A stretch of 61,145 nt of DNA from a virus, in the IMG/VR virus record IMGVR_UViG_3300022920_000542, positions 1 to 61,145 of that record, one strand, 5' to 3'. Positions 35,056 to 43,898 of the stretch are shown in pieces. A program made the position numbers and the translations under genes. Numbering within the stretch: position 1 is the stretch's first letter; every line of letters starts with the position of its first letter. Under the pieces are notes generated by a model, which was given only the letters and a program-made list of their open reading frames with translations, searched no databases and was not told the DNA's origin.

Positions 35056-36247
35056 CTAAGTGTTTTTGTTCACATTCAATATCCATTATTACATGGAAAC
35101 GATAATTCTCTGAGTTGTTTACAACCCAATGAGGTTTTCTTTTATCCATATAATAATATTCTCCCGTTTTCAAACGGAAGTCTTCTGTTTCACCATCAAG
35201 TCCTACTTGAGTGAATATACATTCTTCGTCAACTTGAATGGGAAAGTGAATTCTTAATGAACGACCAAGTTTTGGTCCATTCTTTGTTTGGTAATTCCAA
35301 CTATCGTGACCAATATCGGTATGTCTTTGAATCACTCCGTTTTTTGGTTCTACTCTAGTAATAACCAACCAAGTACACTTTTCAACTGATGTAATTTCAT
35401 TTACAACCTTTGCAAGTTTAGGAATTTTTTCAAGAATGGTATAATCAATTTTACTATTTGGATTAATCGGAACAACTTCAACTGTGTACCAAGTTTTTTC
35501 GGGTCCTCCATAGTTTCCATTGATTCCATCGTAACTCCAAGGATTAACTGCTTCTTTGTAATCTTTAATTTCTTGAACAAGTTCTGCACATTCTTTTTTG
35601 TTGATAGAATTTATCTTCATTTTCTGGATTTTGATGTCTTCATACTTTGAAACACCGGGTTGTTTCAACTCACCACTATACCAAATACCACGAACCTCAG
35701 AACCAACCGCAGTTACTTTACTGCTTAACCAAGTTGCTTTTATTGCTTTGCAAAAATCTTTATCTTGTTTCAGTTCCATATTAACATCTGTTAAAAACAA
35801 ATCGCACTTGGTATCAAACAAATCATTTTCTAATGTTCGTTTACTTTCAATATCTGCTATTAAGTCTTCTAGGTGTCCATCAACATAAGCAAATCTTGTT
35901 ATCTGTAAATCACCGGTCTTGATTGTTCCTACTACATCTTCTGCTACATCTTTTATTCCACGATTAGATTTACATTCTGAACAAATATATGCCCACAAAA
36001 GTTTGCCATAAAATGTTTTATGAAAGAATCTACCTTTTTGATCTGCTTCATATAAATTCTTCCAGTTTATTTTTTTGAATGGATCAAGGTTTGGTTCTTT
36101 GCAGGCAATGGGTTGATTTTTCCATTGTGGTGGAACATCATACTCTTGGAAGAATTTTGCGTACTCTTTATACTTGTCTTTTATTTCATCTGAAATTTCG
36201 TCTTTGACTTTTACTTTTTTTGTTTTCTTTTCTTTTACTGAAACCAT
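35042..36247 (-). CDS. Protein with a C-terminal aspartyl/asparaginyl beta-hydroxylase-like domain
   Basis: The 401-residue protein ends in a 2-oxoglutarate/Fe(II) beta-hydroxylase-like fold. Visible parts are RHTDIGH (His309, Asp311), [10 protein letters not shown] (Arg332, His334), the acidic [10 protein letters not shown] strand, KPHWVVNN (His373) and [10 protein letters not shown] (Arg383, His385). These match the iron- and oxoglutarate-binding positions of that family. The first 200 residues are lysine-rich and unknown, with a possible zinc pair in ICSEC. It could hydroxylate a side chain or a small molecule. It overlaps both neighbours. Confidence 0.82.
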   Translation of the reverse strand: MVSVKEKKTKKVKVKDEISDEIKDKYKEYAKFFQEYDVPPQWKNQPIACKEPNLDPFKKINWKNLYEADQKGRFFHKTFYGKLLWAYICSECKSNRGIKDVAEDVVGTIKTGDLQITRFAYVDGHLEDLIADIESKRTLENDLFDTKCDLFLTDVNMELKQDKDFCKAIKATWLSSKVTAVGSEVRGIWYSGELKQPGVSKYEDIKIQKMKINSINKKECAELVQEIKDYKEAVNPWSYDGINGNYGGPEKTWYTVEVVPINPNSKIDYTILEKIPKLAKVVNEITSVEKCTWLVITRVEPKNGVIQRHTDIGHDSWNYQTKNGPKLGRSLRIHFPIQVDEECIFTQVGLDGETEDFRLKTGEYYYMDKRKPHWVVNNSENYRFHVIMDIECEQKHLDALL

Positions 36248-37044
36248 TTGTTTTCTTGCCTTTCTAAAATTGCATTATTCACTTTATTTTCTAAACAATT
36301 CTCTATAATTTTTTTTAAGTTTTCGTGATCGTTTTTTTCCCCAAGGAAATCCCACGATGTGTGGTTGTAATAAAATGCTTTGTTTGTTTGTAGTAATTCT
36401 TCACGTAAATCTGTTCCTAGTGTATCTATATGTGCGGTTTTTATATTACCACTGTTTATTAAGGATAGCAAGGCTGTATTATCGTGGCAATCTGATCTAG
36501 ATATTGATACAAAGTTTATGTTTCTGCAATTTTCAAATAATTTTTCATTGAACATATTTTTCGTGGAATCATTTAATGATACCGTTGCAATAACATTCTT
36601 TATATTAGATGATGACATAATCTGTTGAATTGTTTCTTCATCTGTTTTTGAATCAACAACCGAAATAAAATGTTCAACGATACCTTGAACTTTTTTAGAA
36701 ATGACACCATTACCAAATATAACACAATCACCGTCTACAAGTTTATCTTTGATCCAATAAGCACATCCGTTTGTATTCGGACTAGTTGCAACTACACCTA
36801 TATTATGCTTTTTGCACAACTTTAAGTTTACTGAATCTACTCCATGACCACGGTGAACCACCCACTCAAGGTTTGGATACCGATCAAGTGTAGTTTTTCC
36901 TACTTTACTGAACTTAGTTGAGATAACCTTAATTTCATTTGAAGGAATTCCGTCTGCTTTTTGCATTGCACCAAGAATATGGGCATCGGGAATAAACTTC
37001 TCTATATCAGCAAGATCGGATTTATCTTTTATTAAGGTATTCAT
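36235..37044 (-). CDS. D-2-hydroxyacid dehydrogenase-like protein, degenerate
   Basis: The 269-residue protein resembles the D-isomer-specific 2-hydroxyacid dehydrogenase family. [20 protein letters not shown] and [12 protein letters not shown] match the substrate-domain strand and loop. The Rossmann GxGxxG is altered ([14 protein letters not shown]), and the protein is shorter than the usual 310-330 residues. It may be inactive, or may act on an unusual substrate. It is the first gene of the five-gene operon and has its own TTGATA-N17-TAGTAT promoter. Confidence 0.7.
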   Translation of the reverse strand: MNTLIKDKSDLADIEKFIPDAHILGAMQKADGIPSNEIKVISTKFSKVGKTTLDRYPNLEWVVHRGHGVDSVNLKLCKKHNIGVVATSPNTNGCAYWIKDKLVDGDCVIFGNGVISKKVQGIVEHFISVVDSKTDEETIQQIMSSSNIKNVIATVSLNDSTKNMFNEKLFENCRNINFVSISRSDCHDNTALLSLINSGNIKTAHIDTLGTDLREELLQTNKAFYYNHTSWDFLGEKNDHENLKKIIENCLENKVNNAILERQENKWFQ

Positions 37045-37055
37045 TTTTATACTCT

Positions 37056-37084
37056 ATACTAAACGAATACTCATCAAATATCAA
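37056..37084 (-). promoter_or_regulatory. Sigma70-like promoter of the 37044-to-30966 operon
   Basis: TTGATA, 17 bases, TAGTAT on the minus strand, 11 bases before the ATG. Confidence 0.65.
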
Positions 37085-37098
37085 GTATATAATATAAT

Positions 37099-38745
37099 TT
37101 ATGCCAACTCGGTAACTTTGATTCTCGCAGATACATGACCAAGATTTCTATTTAGATATTCTGTTGGAACTTTGTTTTCAATGAACAACTCGTTAAAGTA
37201 TTGATCAATAGTATCTTGTTCTTTTTTAAGATAATCTGTATGGCATCCTTGTTGAAATGTTTTTTTGGGTCTCCAGAGCAACTCATCTGAAATTTCTCCT
37301 TCAAATGCTTTTCGCAAAACATATTTCATTATGTTTCCTTTGCCATCTGCTTCATCTCTGTATCTGGTTGGAATTCTTAAACCAAAATCAATAACTTCTT
37401 TATTAAGAAACGGAGTTCTTAGTTCTACCTTACCACCATACATCATTGCTTTGTTGGTTCTAATAAGATTATTTTTGTGAAGATTGTTTATGAGGTTAAC
37501 TCGTTTTTGATGCCAAGCAAGTGGATCGGGCCAACAAAATCTTTTGACATCTCCATAACTAGCAAATATTTCATCTGCTCCTTCTCCACCAAATACGACT
37601 TTATATCCTTTGTCTCGGATTTCCCAAGATAGAAATAATTGAGCAACTGCGGGTGATACTTGTGTCCATTTGTGAGTTTCTGATGCCCATATACTTTCTT
37701 TTAGATTATTCTGAATATCTTCCTTACTTACATTAACTTCGTGCAACCTAACACCCAATTCCTTTGATGCAATTTTAGCATAATACAAATCATCTTTCAA
37801 AGTTTGCTTACGATTAGATGTTACATTTACAACAAATGCTTCAATGTTTGGATTTTTCTTTTTAAGTAAATAAGTAATAATAGTGCTATCTATACCACCA
37901 CTCAAAATTGTACAAATCGGAGTATCACTTATTAGTTCATCATCAACTGCTTGTTCCAACCGTTTTCTAAACTCGGATGCATAGTAATCAATTCCTTTAT
38001 CTTCCTTTTCAAATAATTTTAAGTCTGTTTCTGATCGTGTGTATAAAGTTGGATTCTCTGGATTAAACTCTGGTTTGAAATCGTTCCATCGTTTAATTTC
38101 ACAATTTGTTACTCCAATTAAATTTTCGGAAACCGTTACAATTGTTCCAGGTTCTACTATTTTTATTTTTTCCACTTCACCTTTTGGTGCTTTGCGATTT
38201 CTATCAACATTGAAAAATTTAAGATTTGGTTTTGCTGATTGTAGTCCTTTAACTTCACTTGAAAAAACAATCTTTTCATTTTCAAATGAATAGTACAATG
38301 GAAGTCTTCCGATAAAGTCTCTTCCTAGTGTTAACTGATTTCGTTCTACATCATAAAAAGCAAAACAAAACATTCCATCAAGATTTTTCATTGCTTCTAA
38401 AATATTATCACGATTATCTATCAAGTAATAAAGCAACAACTCTGAATCACTTCGTTCAGTCTTAAAATTATATTTCTTTCTAAGTTTGTTATTAAACTTT
38501 CTAAAAAATGGTTTCCACATTTCTCCGTTGAATGCCAGCACAAACTTTTCATTCTCTGAAATAAGTGGTTGATTTGCTGACTCTGATAAATCTTGTATAG
38601 ATAAACGATTATGACTCATATAAAAATCATTCTTCTCAAAATGAAATATAACATTACCATCTGTTCCACGATGCATAATTGAAGCAAGACCATTCTTGAC
38701 TTCTTGTATATCGTTAAAATTATTTCCGCCTAATATACCGCACAT
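37099..38745 (-). CDS. asnB: Asparagine synthetase, glutamine-hydrolysing
   Basis: The 548-residue protein is close to the length of bacterial AsnB. The catalytic Cys2 is in MCGILGG at the N-terminal glutaminase domain, and the C-terminal synthetase domain has the PP-loop CTILSGGIDSTIITYL. It makes asparagine from aspartate, glutamine and ATP. AsnB-like proteins in polysaccharide clusters can also amidate sugars, which fits the following sugar genes. It has its own TTGACC-N17-TATAAT promoter with a 10-base gap. Confidence 0.93.
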   Translation of the reverse strand: MCGILGGNNFNDIQEVKNGLASIMHRGTDGNVIFHFEKNDFYMSHNRLSIQDLSESANQPLISENEKFVLAFNGEMWKPFFRKFNNKLRKKYNFKTERSDSELLLYYLIDNRDNILEAMKNLDGMFCFAFYDVERNQLTLGRDFIGRLPLYYSFENEKIVFSSEVKGLQSAKPNLKFFNVDRNRKAPKGEVEKIKIVEPGTIVTVSENLIGVTNCEIKRWNDFKPEFNPENPTLYTRSETDLKLFEKEDKGIDYYASEFRKRLEQAVDDELISDTPICTILSGGIDSTIITYLLKKKNPNIEAFVVNVTSNRKQTLKDDLYYAKIASKELGVRLHEVNVSKEDIQNNLKESIWASETHKWTQVSPAVAQLFLSWEIRDKGYKVVFGGEGADEIFASYGDVKRFCWPDPLAWHQKRVNLINNLHKNNLIRTNKAMMYGGKVELRTPFLNKEVIDFGLRIPTRYRDEADGKGNIMKYVLRKAFEGEISDELLWRPKKTFQQGCHTDYLKKEQDTIDQYFNELFIENKVPTEYLNRNLGHVSARIKVTELA

Positions 38746-38755
38746 TATAGGATAT

Positions 38756-38784
38756 ATTATAGTGTAATTATTGTTTTAGGTCAA
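38756..38784 (-). promoter_or_regulatory. Sigma70 promoter of asnB
   Basis: TTGACC, 17 bases, TATAAT on the minus strand, 10 bases before the ATG. Confidence 0.82.
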
Positions 38785-39690
38785 TTACTTTCCTGCAACT
38801 ATTTTAGCAATATAATCTTCCAACTTTATTTTTGCTTCCCATCCAAGGTGCTGATAGGTTAATGATGGAATTGCTTTTCCATAAAATCGTTCACCACGAC
38901 GTTCTGGAATCATAATGTGTTTGTGATTAAACATTTTTGCTACATCAATGATTTTATGTGGAACTCCTGTACCAAGAGGATATTCACCTTGTTGTCCTTT
39001 TTCGGCAGCCAACACCACACCACTTACGATGTCGTTGATGTGAGTAAAATCTCTTGATTGTTTACCTGGTTCTACGACTGTAAGTGGTTCTCCGTTTGCA
39101 TATTGTTCTTCAAAGATTCCCAGTACGGTTGCATAATCACCTGTTCTAACTTGTCCGGGTCCGTAAGCATTATAGAAATATGTAATTTCAAATTTAAGAT
39201 CAAACCAATCTGCATAATTGTTGATAAGTTCAACCATTTTTGCTTTCATCCAAGCATACGGAGAAAGATTTTCGTCTTTGCCATCGTTTCCGAATTTACT
39301 TGAACTTGCTGAGTAAATTAACTTTGCCTTTTTTGATATACAATAATCAAGAACCATTTTTGTTCCTTGCATATTGTAGTCCCAACAATTGTCAAATCCA
39401 TCAAAACTTGTTACTATTCTTGAAAACTCACCGAAATGAAAAACAACCTCGGGTTCAAATACATCAGCAATATCCGACTTTGTGTTACTCGCATCAAAAT
39501 TTTTCGGAATCAAGTTCTGAGTATCCTTAACTATATATGTCACCTGTTTGCTTTTGATATGATTGCTTTTGCAACCACTACTATAATTGTCAATAGACAC
39601 AATTTCTATATTCTTATACTTGCGTATAAGTTTGCGTATAAGTGCAGTTCCAACGAATCCTGCACCTCCTGTTATTAATACCTTGTTCAT
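38785..39690 (-). CDS. NAD-dependent sugar epimerase/dehydratase
   Basis: The 301-residue short-chain dehydrogenase-type protein has the NAD motif GGAGFVG at the N-terminus and the catalytic YxxxK in SPYAWMKAK. A C-terminal sugar-binding part includes SRDFTHINDI. It resembles UDP-glucose 4-epimerase; the exact sugar is unknown. It converts one nucleotide sugar to another for the glycosyltransferases upstream in the island. It follows the nucleotidyltransferase gene by 16 bases. Confidence 0.9.
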   Translation of the reverse strand: MNKVLITGGAGFVGTALIRKLIRKYKNIEIVSIDNYSSGCKSNHIKSKQVTYIVKDTQNLIPKNFDASNTKSDIADVFEPEVVFHFGEFSRIVTSFDGFDNCWDYNMQGTKMVLDYCISKKAKLIYSASSSKFGNDGKDENLSPYAWMKAKMVELINNYADWFDLKFEITYFYNAYGPGQVRTGDYATVLGIFEEQYANGEPLTVVEPGKQSRDFTHINDIVSGVVLAAEKGQQGEYPLGTGVPHKIIDVAKMFNHKHIMIPERRGERFYGKAIPSLTYQHLGWEAKIKLEDYIAKIVAGK

Positions 39691-39706
39691 GTTTATATAT
39701 ATGGAC

Positions 39707-40114
39707 TTACTTCTTTTCTTTCAACCCAGTCAAATCAGATGAACTTCTTATTTTGTCGCCGAGACCATCAATCATTTCAATGTTGTGTTTCTTACACACA
39801 ACACTTTCAGGAACTTCACCTGTGCTTCTGTCTCCACCATTTGCGAAGATGTCGGGTTTAATTGCATCAAGGGAAGCACATACACTTTTGTCTTGATCAA
39901 TGCTGAGAAACACTTCATCAACAATTTTAAGTGCTTCTACGATTTTTACTCTATCTGCGTCATCCATGAATGGTTTGCCTTTTTTAAGAACACATTGATG
40001 ATTGTTGTTTACAATAACAACAAGACGATCACCGAGTTGTTTTGCCATTTCTAAATACTCCAGATGTCCTACATGAATAGGATCAAAATATCCACTAACT
40101 GCTACTGTTTTCAT
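39707..40114 (-). CDS. Heptose/sugar-phosphate nucleotidyltransferase (RfaE C-terminal-like)
   Basis: The 135-residue protein from the ATG at 40114 has the HxGH site in GYFDPIHVGHLEYL and the KIRSSSDL motif, as in HldE/RfaE-type adenylyltransferases. It activates a sugar phosphate. The frame extends to 40186, but the 40114 start gives the family N-terminus and lies four bases after the cupin stop. Confidence 0.88.
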   Translation of the reverse strand: MKTVAVSGYFDPIHVGHLEYLEMAKQLGDRLVVIVNNNHQCVLKKGKPFMDDADRVKIVEALKIVDEVFLSIDQDKSVCASLDAIKPDIFANGGDRSTGEVPESVVCKKHNIEMIDGLGDKIRSSSDLTGLKEKK

Positions 40115-40118
40115 AATG

Positions 40119-40490
40119 TTACTGCGATTTGTGTTTTTCCGGACGATCATAATCGTCTTGAACACGAACAATATCGTCTTCACCAAAATAAGTTCCTGTT
40201 TGAACTTCCACTAAAATCATATCTTCTGACTCACTTGGATTTGCCATACGATGTTTTGCTCCAAGTGGAATCAATACAGTTTCACCTGCTTTGTAATCTT
40301 CCGTAACATCATCTAAAGTTATTCGTGCAACACCACTAACAACTGTCCATGCTTCTTGTCGTTTGTGATGATACTGATAACTAAGTCTTTGTCCTGGTTT
40401 CACAAAGATACGTTTAACTTTGCAGTAATCTGCGTCTAAGAGAATTTCATAATTTCCCCAAGGTCTAATGCTTTCGTCTGTTTCACTCAT
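40119..40490 (-). CDS. Cupin, mannose-6-phosphate isomerase type II-like
   Basis: The 123-residue single-domain cupin starts with RPWGNYEIL and contains KRIFVKPGQRLSYQYHHKRQE and the IPLGAKHRM half. These match the C-terminal isomerase domain of bifunctional mannose-1-phosphate guanylyltransferases. It may interconvert fructose 6-phosphate and mannose 6-phosphate, upstream of the phosphomannomutase at 5596. An AGGTGGGG ribosome site precedes the ATG. Confidence 0.85.
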   Translation of the reverse strand: MSETDESIRPWGNYEILLDADYCKVKRIFVKPGQRLSYQYHHKRQEAWTVVSGVARITLDDVTEDYKAGETVLIPLGAKHRMANPSESEDMILVEVQTGTYFGEDDIVRVQDDYDRPEKHKSQ

Positions 40491-40494
40491 AATT

Positions 40495-40623
40495 TTATCC
40501 CCACCTATCTGCTAAATCCTGTGTAGATATTTGATTGTTGTTTTTATTTTGTTTAATAATTTTTAATTTATTCGGTAAAATTATTGTACTATTTTTTATG
40601 ATTTTAGTAAAGTTAATTTTCAT
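40495..40623 (-). CDS. Small basic protein, 42 residues
   Basis: The ATG at 40623 overlaps the stop of the DHH gene as ATGA, and the stop lies four bases before the cupin ATG. It starts MKINFTKIIKNSTIILPNK and is rich in Lys and Asn. The spacing on both sides is typical of real genes in this operon. The function is unknown. Confidence 0.55.
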   Translation of the reverse strand: MKINFTKIIKNSTIILPNKLKIIKQNKNNNQISTQDLADRWG

Positions 40624-41573
40624 TTTCCATAAACTCCTTCAAACTTTTCAATAAAGTTATTCAATTCCGACTTTGGCAATTCATTAACACCAGCTGCTTT
40701 CTCTCTTCCTCCTCCCGTTGGAAACTGCAATGCAAGTTTGCTTGCTCCGTATGGATTTGTTTTTGGTGAACGTATACTTACACGATAGTTTTCTTCGTCT
40801 ATAAATGTCAATATCACAAATGCTTTATCTGGATCATCGGTTGTTTGTTGATTACTATATATACCCGAATAACGAACTGATGCTTTGGTATCAGGAAGTA
40901 ATATCACTTTACCTGTGTTGGTATCGTGTAAAATTTCAGAAGAACTTAATTCTGATTTATCCGAAATCATCTGTGTATGAATCTTGTTGTAGATTTCCGA
41001 TTTTTTTCTGTATTGAAACGGAGAGATGTATTGATGCAAATCAAGATACACTTCGTTTGGATTAACTGTTAAATCTGACAATTCAGTTCCGTATCCGTTG
41101 TAGTTTAATGTTTCACCAATTTCTTTAAGTTCCAACATTATCATTTCACTGAAGTTGGGATTAAGTTTTTCTGCTTGTTCGTGTAGATTGTCTCCATATG
41201 CACCACATATAGTCCACGGCCTGTGTAATCCATCTACGTACTTATCAACTAAAATGTTTGTGCAACAATTTGGGTCTGTGTCTACCTTTATTGAAAAGTT
41301 TTCACCAAGATTGATTTCACCTGGTTCGTGGTGATCAAACCAAGTTACACGATTATTATTATCAAGTACATCGTTGATATAGTCTTTATTAGACAACAAT
41401 GATATATCAAAAACAGTAAGTGTTGAGTTTTTAATATCAACTGCGTGTCTTAATAGTTTTACATCTCGTTTAACTCCTGTGAAAACTTCACTTTTTTGTG
41501 GAAATTGCAAACGATATTGATGCAAACTGATTATACCATCTGCATCTCCGTTGAAAAAATCGTAGTACTTCAT
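40620..41573 (-). CDS. DHH-family phosphoesterase
   Basis: The 317-residue protein has the DHH superfamily motifs: FFNGDADGIIS near the N-terminus, TWFDHHEPG, and a C-terminal DHHA1-like glycine segment PTGGGREKAAGVNEL. Relatives hydrolyse phosphodiesters of short oligonucleotides (nanoRNase) or cyclic dinucleotides. The substrate here is unknown. A role in breaking a host signalling nucleotide or in recycling is possible. The ATG at 41573 lies one base after the stop of the upstream dehydrogenase gene. Confidence 0.85.
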   Translation of the reverse strand: MKYYDFFNGDADGIISLHQYRLQFPQKSEVFTGVKRDVKLLRHAVDIKNSTLTVFDISLLSNKDYINDVLDNNNRVTWFDHHEPGEINLGENFSIKVDTDPNCCTNILVDKYVDGLHRPWTICGAYGDNLHEQAEKLNPNFSEMIMLELKEIGETLNYNGYGTELSDLTVNPNEVYLDLHQYISPFQYRKKSEIYNKIHTQMISDKSELSSSEILHDTNTGKVILLPDTKASVRYSGIYSNQQTTDDPDKAFVILTFIDEENYRVSIRSPKTNPYGASKLALQFPTGGGREKAAGVNELPKSELNNFIEKFEGVYGK

Positions 41574-41574
41574 T

Positions 41575-42417
41575 TTATTCCTCGGCAACTGCACGACCTT
41601 TATCTGCTTTCCAATCTTGCTCAGGACGATCTATTTCTTCGTTTCTTTTAATTACTGCATCTAAAATCGGTGATTCAATACCATTTTCTTTTGCAAAATT
41701 TGCTAATGCATTTGTGTCTTTCGGAAAACAAGTTCCACCAAATCCTCTTTTACCGTCATGTCCAGGTACTTTAGTATGACCTGTGCCGATTCTTGTATCC
41801 TGTGTTGCGATACAACGCACGTTTTCATAATCAATACCCACCTCTGAGCAAATGCTTTCTAGTTCATTGAAGAAACCAACCTTAACACTAAGAAACACGT
41901 TCTTTAAATATTTTATCATTTCTGCTTCACTTGGTTTGCACTGAATTACTTCTTTGTTAACAACCGAACCACTTCCGTTGTTATATGCCAACTCAAACAT
42001 ACGTTTCATTTTTTCATATAAAAAAGGATCAGTAGAACCAAGTATCCATTGGTTACAATTCTTAAAATCATCTTCCCAATTTTTCTCGGTGAGGAATTCC
42101 GGCATAAAATTAACATCAAGTTCTTCACTTGTTCCAGGTGGCACGGTTGATCGGAGGACAATGTACTTACTATCATCTATTTCTTGTATTTCTTCACATA
42201 CTGAACGAACAATATCAAGATTTGCACTTCCGTCTGAATTCATGGGTGTGGGAACTGCAACGAAAATAATTTCGGACTCCTCTACGAATGTTTCAATATC
42301 CAATGTTTTAGGATCTCTCTTTTCGGGAACTACATCCCATACTAATACTTCTACGTGTGGTTTAAGCAATGTCATTGCATGACCCACGAAACCATTACCA
42401 ACTACTCCAATCTTCAT
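41575..42417 (-). CDS. Nucleotide-sugar dehydrogenase, short form
   Basis: The 280-residue protein has the UDP-glucose/GDP-mannose dehydrogenase N-terminal Rossmann motif IGVVGNGFVGHAM, the middle domain segment EMIKYLKNVFLSVKVGFFNE and the catalytic cysteine in GFGGTCFPKDT. The family usually has about 430 residues. The C-terminal nucleotide-binding domain is missing, so it may work as a reduced enzyme. It would oxidise a sugar to a uronic acid. Confidence 0.85.
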   Translation of the reverse strand: MKIGVVGNGFVGHAMTLLKPHVEVLVWDVVPEKRDPKTLDIETFVEESEIIFVAVPTPMNSDGSANLDIVRSVCEEIQEIDDSKYIVLRSTVPPGTSEELDVNFMPEFLTEKNWEDDFKNCNQWILGSTDPFLYEKMKRMFELAYNNGSGSVVNKEVIQCKPSEAEMIKYLKNVFLSVKVGFFNELESICSEVGIDYENVRCIATQDTRIGTGHTKVPGHDGKRGFGGTCFPKDTNALANFAKENGIESPILDAVIKRNEEIDRPEQDWKADKGRAVAEE

Positions 42418-42483
42418 ATAACACAATCTCCATAAAATTAAGTGCGATATAACCTTTTATTATAAGTATTACTTTATTTAGTT

Positions 42484-43092
42484 TTAACTTACTTGAAATC
42501 TTCTGAGTTGCCAGAATAACCAAACAAATAGTTTTGGTACTTTTAGTATAAAACCACACCCTCGTTTAATTGGTGTTTCTGAATATAATCTTCTTGAGAT
42601 TATTTTTTTGTACCAAGATACATTTTCAAATGTATAATCTATTATATACACATCCTTAGTTTTTGGCAAATCGTCTACATCGTAGTCGGACCAGTTTCCC
42701 AAATCCACAAATGCTCCGTCTATGAGTTTGTTAAAGTCGTTTACAAAAACACAATCTTTTATGGTTATGTTTGATACTTGACATTTTATGGTAAAATGAT
42801 GTTTGGTGTTTTTAGATACAAAACGACAATTTTCAAATAACATAAACCCACCACGAACTATGTCTACACAATCTTCAAATCCACCTATGATTGTACAATC
42901 TTTTACAATAACGTCGTGGCAGTAAGATAGTTTCAGTCCCTCTGCAACGGGTCCCGCATCTATTGTACAATTTTCAATTCTTATTTTTTGCTTCGGCATT
43001 CCCGGTCTCCACATGAAACCAAGTGCGTTGCTTTGTATGCCATTTTTTAAATCACCTTTAAAGGATTTTCCTTTAACGAGTATTTCACTCAC
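42484..43092 (-). CDS. Beta-helix-like protein
   Basis: The protein of about 202 residues has repeats of the form ENCTI, KDCTI and ENCRF at regular steps (IRIENCTIDAG, VIVKDCTIIGG, MLFENCRFVSK, ITIKDCVFVND). This is the pattern of a right-handed parallel beta-helix, as in pectate lyases and phage tail spikes. It may bind or cut polysaccharide. The GTG at 43092 overlaps the upstream stop as GTGA; a GTG at 43098 is the alternative. The C-terminus has a hydrophobic aromatic stretch (KLFVWLFWQL). Confidence 0.7.
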   Translation of the reverse strand: MSEILVKGKSFKGDLKNGIQSNALGFMWRPGMPKQKIRIENCTIDAGPVAEGLKLSYCHDVIVKDCTIIGGFEDCVDIVRGGFMLFENCRFVSKNTKHHFTIKCQVSNITIKDCVFVNDFNKLIDGAFVDLGNWSDYDVDDLPKTKDVYIIDYTFENVSWYKKIISRRLYSETPIKRGCGFILKVPKLFVWLFWQLRRFQVS

Positions 43093-43898
43093 TTCCACTT
43101 TCTCTTTATGCGGTCAATTGCGTTTTTATCAGAACTATTGGTAGAATTTCCAAGTGACGATCCAAAAATATTAAGAACTTCAGTTTTACTGAGTTTTCGT
43201 TCGTCATCAAGTGACCTAACTTGCTCTTTGGCATCGTAGACACCCTTGATAATGTTGCTTGTCATTTGACTACTTGTAATTCCTAACCAAGTTATTAGTC
43301 CTGGTAGTTTGCTCACCAACCAACCAAATAACTGAGTAATTACTGGTAGTAGTGCAGGACCTGCGATGACACATACTGCAATTGCCCCGATTAATCCAAA
43401 TGTACCTGTTAACCATGCCCATACTGAGGATAAGAATCCATCTTTATCTTCTTTTGCCTTTAGTTCACCTAGACTAATTAATTTTTCTTCGGTATCCTTT
43501 AAATCGTGTCCTAGAATTTCCTTTCGTCTGCTTAATTCAATTACGTCTATATCTCTATCTGTTAAATTTTCCATTGCAATATCGTTGTTGTGTATTACAT
43601 CGTCTATGTGAATTTTATCACCAGGTTGTGGTAATCCAACTATCTCTTGTGCTTTTTGTGCAAAGTTTAGTGCGACTAAATCCTCTCTCGATTTGTCTTC
43701 TGATAGTGAGAGTGCGTCTACAGTACCCGATACAAACGCACGGGTGTGTCTATCTAACTCCCCTTCTTTTCTTGTTATTTCTCCTGCAATTTCTTGTCTG
43801 TTTTCTTTTAGTCCCCAGTTTGGGAATGTTACGCAACTAGATGTAAACATAACTAAGGTAAACAAGATCGCAGTAATTATATTTTTTTTAACTCTCAT
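43089..43898 (-). CDS. Predicted lipoprotein with a coiled-coil and a membrane segment
   Basis: The 269-residue protein starts with a signal sequence ending in a lipobox-like FTSSC (Cys22). A charged helical region (about 30-150) follows. A hydrophobic region near residues 155-215 (LIGAIAVCVIAGPALLPVI and LFGWLVSKLPGLITWLGI) would span the membrane. Such a two-membrane layout could be a spanin-like or envelope-anchored protein, but I do not recognise the family. It lies in the glycosyltransferase operon, downstream of the 43888-44751 gene. Confidence 0.72.
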   Translation of the reverse strand: MRVKKNIITAILFTLVMFTSSCVTFPNWGLKENRQEIAGEITRKEGELDRHTRAFVSGTVDALSLSEDKSREDLVALNFAQKAQEIVGLPQPGDKIHIDDVIHNNDIAMENLTDRDIDVIELSRRKEILGHDLKDTEEKLISLGELKAKEDKDGFLSSVWAWLTGTFGLIGAIAVCVIAGPALLPVITQLFGWLVSKLPGLITWLGITSSQMTSNIIKGVYDAKEQVRSLDDERKLSKTEVLNIFGSSLGNSTNSSDKNAIDRIKRKWK

